This document shows, piece by piece, positions 63,999 through 64,000 of a stretch of DNA of 64,000 bases. The first letter of the stretch is position 1. The number at the start of each line of letters is the position of its first letter. The position numbers and the translations under genes were made by a program. Source of the stretch: Salinimonas profundi (GTDB lineage: Bacteria > Pseudomonadota > Gammaproteobacteria > Enterobacterales > Alteromonadaceae); NCBI RefSeq assembly GCF_014750655.1, contig NZ_JABBXD010000002.1, forward strand, positions 573,314-637,313, read 5' to 3'. The notes beneath the pieces are model-generated. The model saw only the letters and a program-made list of their open reading frames with translations. It did no database searches and was not told where the DNA came from.

Positions 63999-64000
63999 CA

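Larger units (their letters stand above)
61473..64000. mobile_element. left end of an island integrated at rnpB
   Basis: Base composition becomes AT-rich from the rnpB junction to the window end, most strongly across 61600-63900, and codon use becomes AT-rich. The content is an unknown membrane protein, a serine resolvase with a res-like site and a small unknown gene. No tyrosine integrase or large serine integrase is visible, so the enzyme that inserted the element is probably outside the window. Confidence 0.7.

Noticed and set aside
1..64000. CRISPR array, rRNA or tRNA genes, complete insertion sequences
   Set aside because: No regularly spaced repeats, cloverleaf-like genes, rRNA segments or transposase genes were seen on either strand. 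The only mobile signals are at 61452-64000.

Overview
The window looks like a chromosomal segment of a marine gammaproteobacterium of the Alteromonadaceae (Alteromonas or Salinimonas type). The basis is the typical gene content and order: tkt-epd-pgk-fba followed by metK, pst-phoU next to ppk-ppx, ohr/ohrR, oxyR, and a large exopolysaccharide (EPS) region. The family-level assignment is an inference from protein character, not from a database search.

Layout. 1-760: a mostly unannotated left edge with a hidden minus-strand cassette (a double-glycine leader peptide and a 58-residue membrane protein). 761-7484: stress and housekeeping genes (secreted TPR protein, exported KatG, SGNH hydrolase, YigZ, Ohr with its repressor OhrR, HlyIII-family protein, CX5R phosphatase-like protein). 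7687-30387: a surface polysaccharide region with a beta-helix protein, Wzx-like flippase, pyruvyltransferase, two different sulfotransferases, four glycosyltransferases, Wzy-like polymerase, PHP phosphatase, Wzc-type tyrosine kinase, short Wza, outer-membrane barrel and WcaJ-like initiating transferase. It is interrupted at 11473-12948 by a YcgG/DUF1989 pair that may act on guanidino compounds. 30559-45042: oxyR, a tandem Usp protein, pitA, phoU-pstB-pstA-pstC (no pstS), a GcvR-like ACT protein, ppk-ppx behind a Pho box, and a membrane diguanylate cyclase. 45334-52050: class I aldolase, pgk, epd and tkt, then metK behind tandem MetJ boxes. 52333-61416: a small outer-membrane protein, a YgeA-type racemase, a DEDD exonuclease, a type-I periplasmic binding protein paired with a hybrid sensor kinase, a second polymerase/ligase-like locus, and sapC.

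61452-64000 is the left end of an AT-rich island inserted at the 3' end of rnpB (RNase P RNA). A conserved 3'-terminal piece of rnpB and its terminator remain at the junction. The visible cargo is an unknown multi-pass membrane protein, a small serine resolvase with a three-part res-like site, and a small uncharacterised gene behind nested inverted repeats.

The strongest regulatory theme is sigma-54. Five sequences match the -24/-12 consensus with the correct GG-to-GC spacing: 11473-11490 (ycgG/DUF1989), 21583-21600, 28585-28602 (minus), 28811-28828 and 58327-58344. The last four each precede a polysaccharide gene set, which suggests RpoN-dependent coordination of EPS synthesis at separate loci. 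No enhancer-binding protein is encoded in the window.
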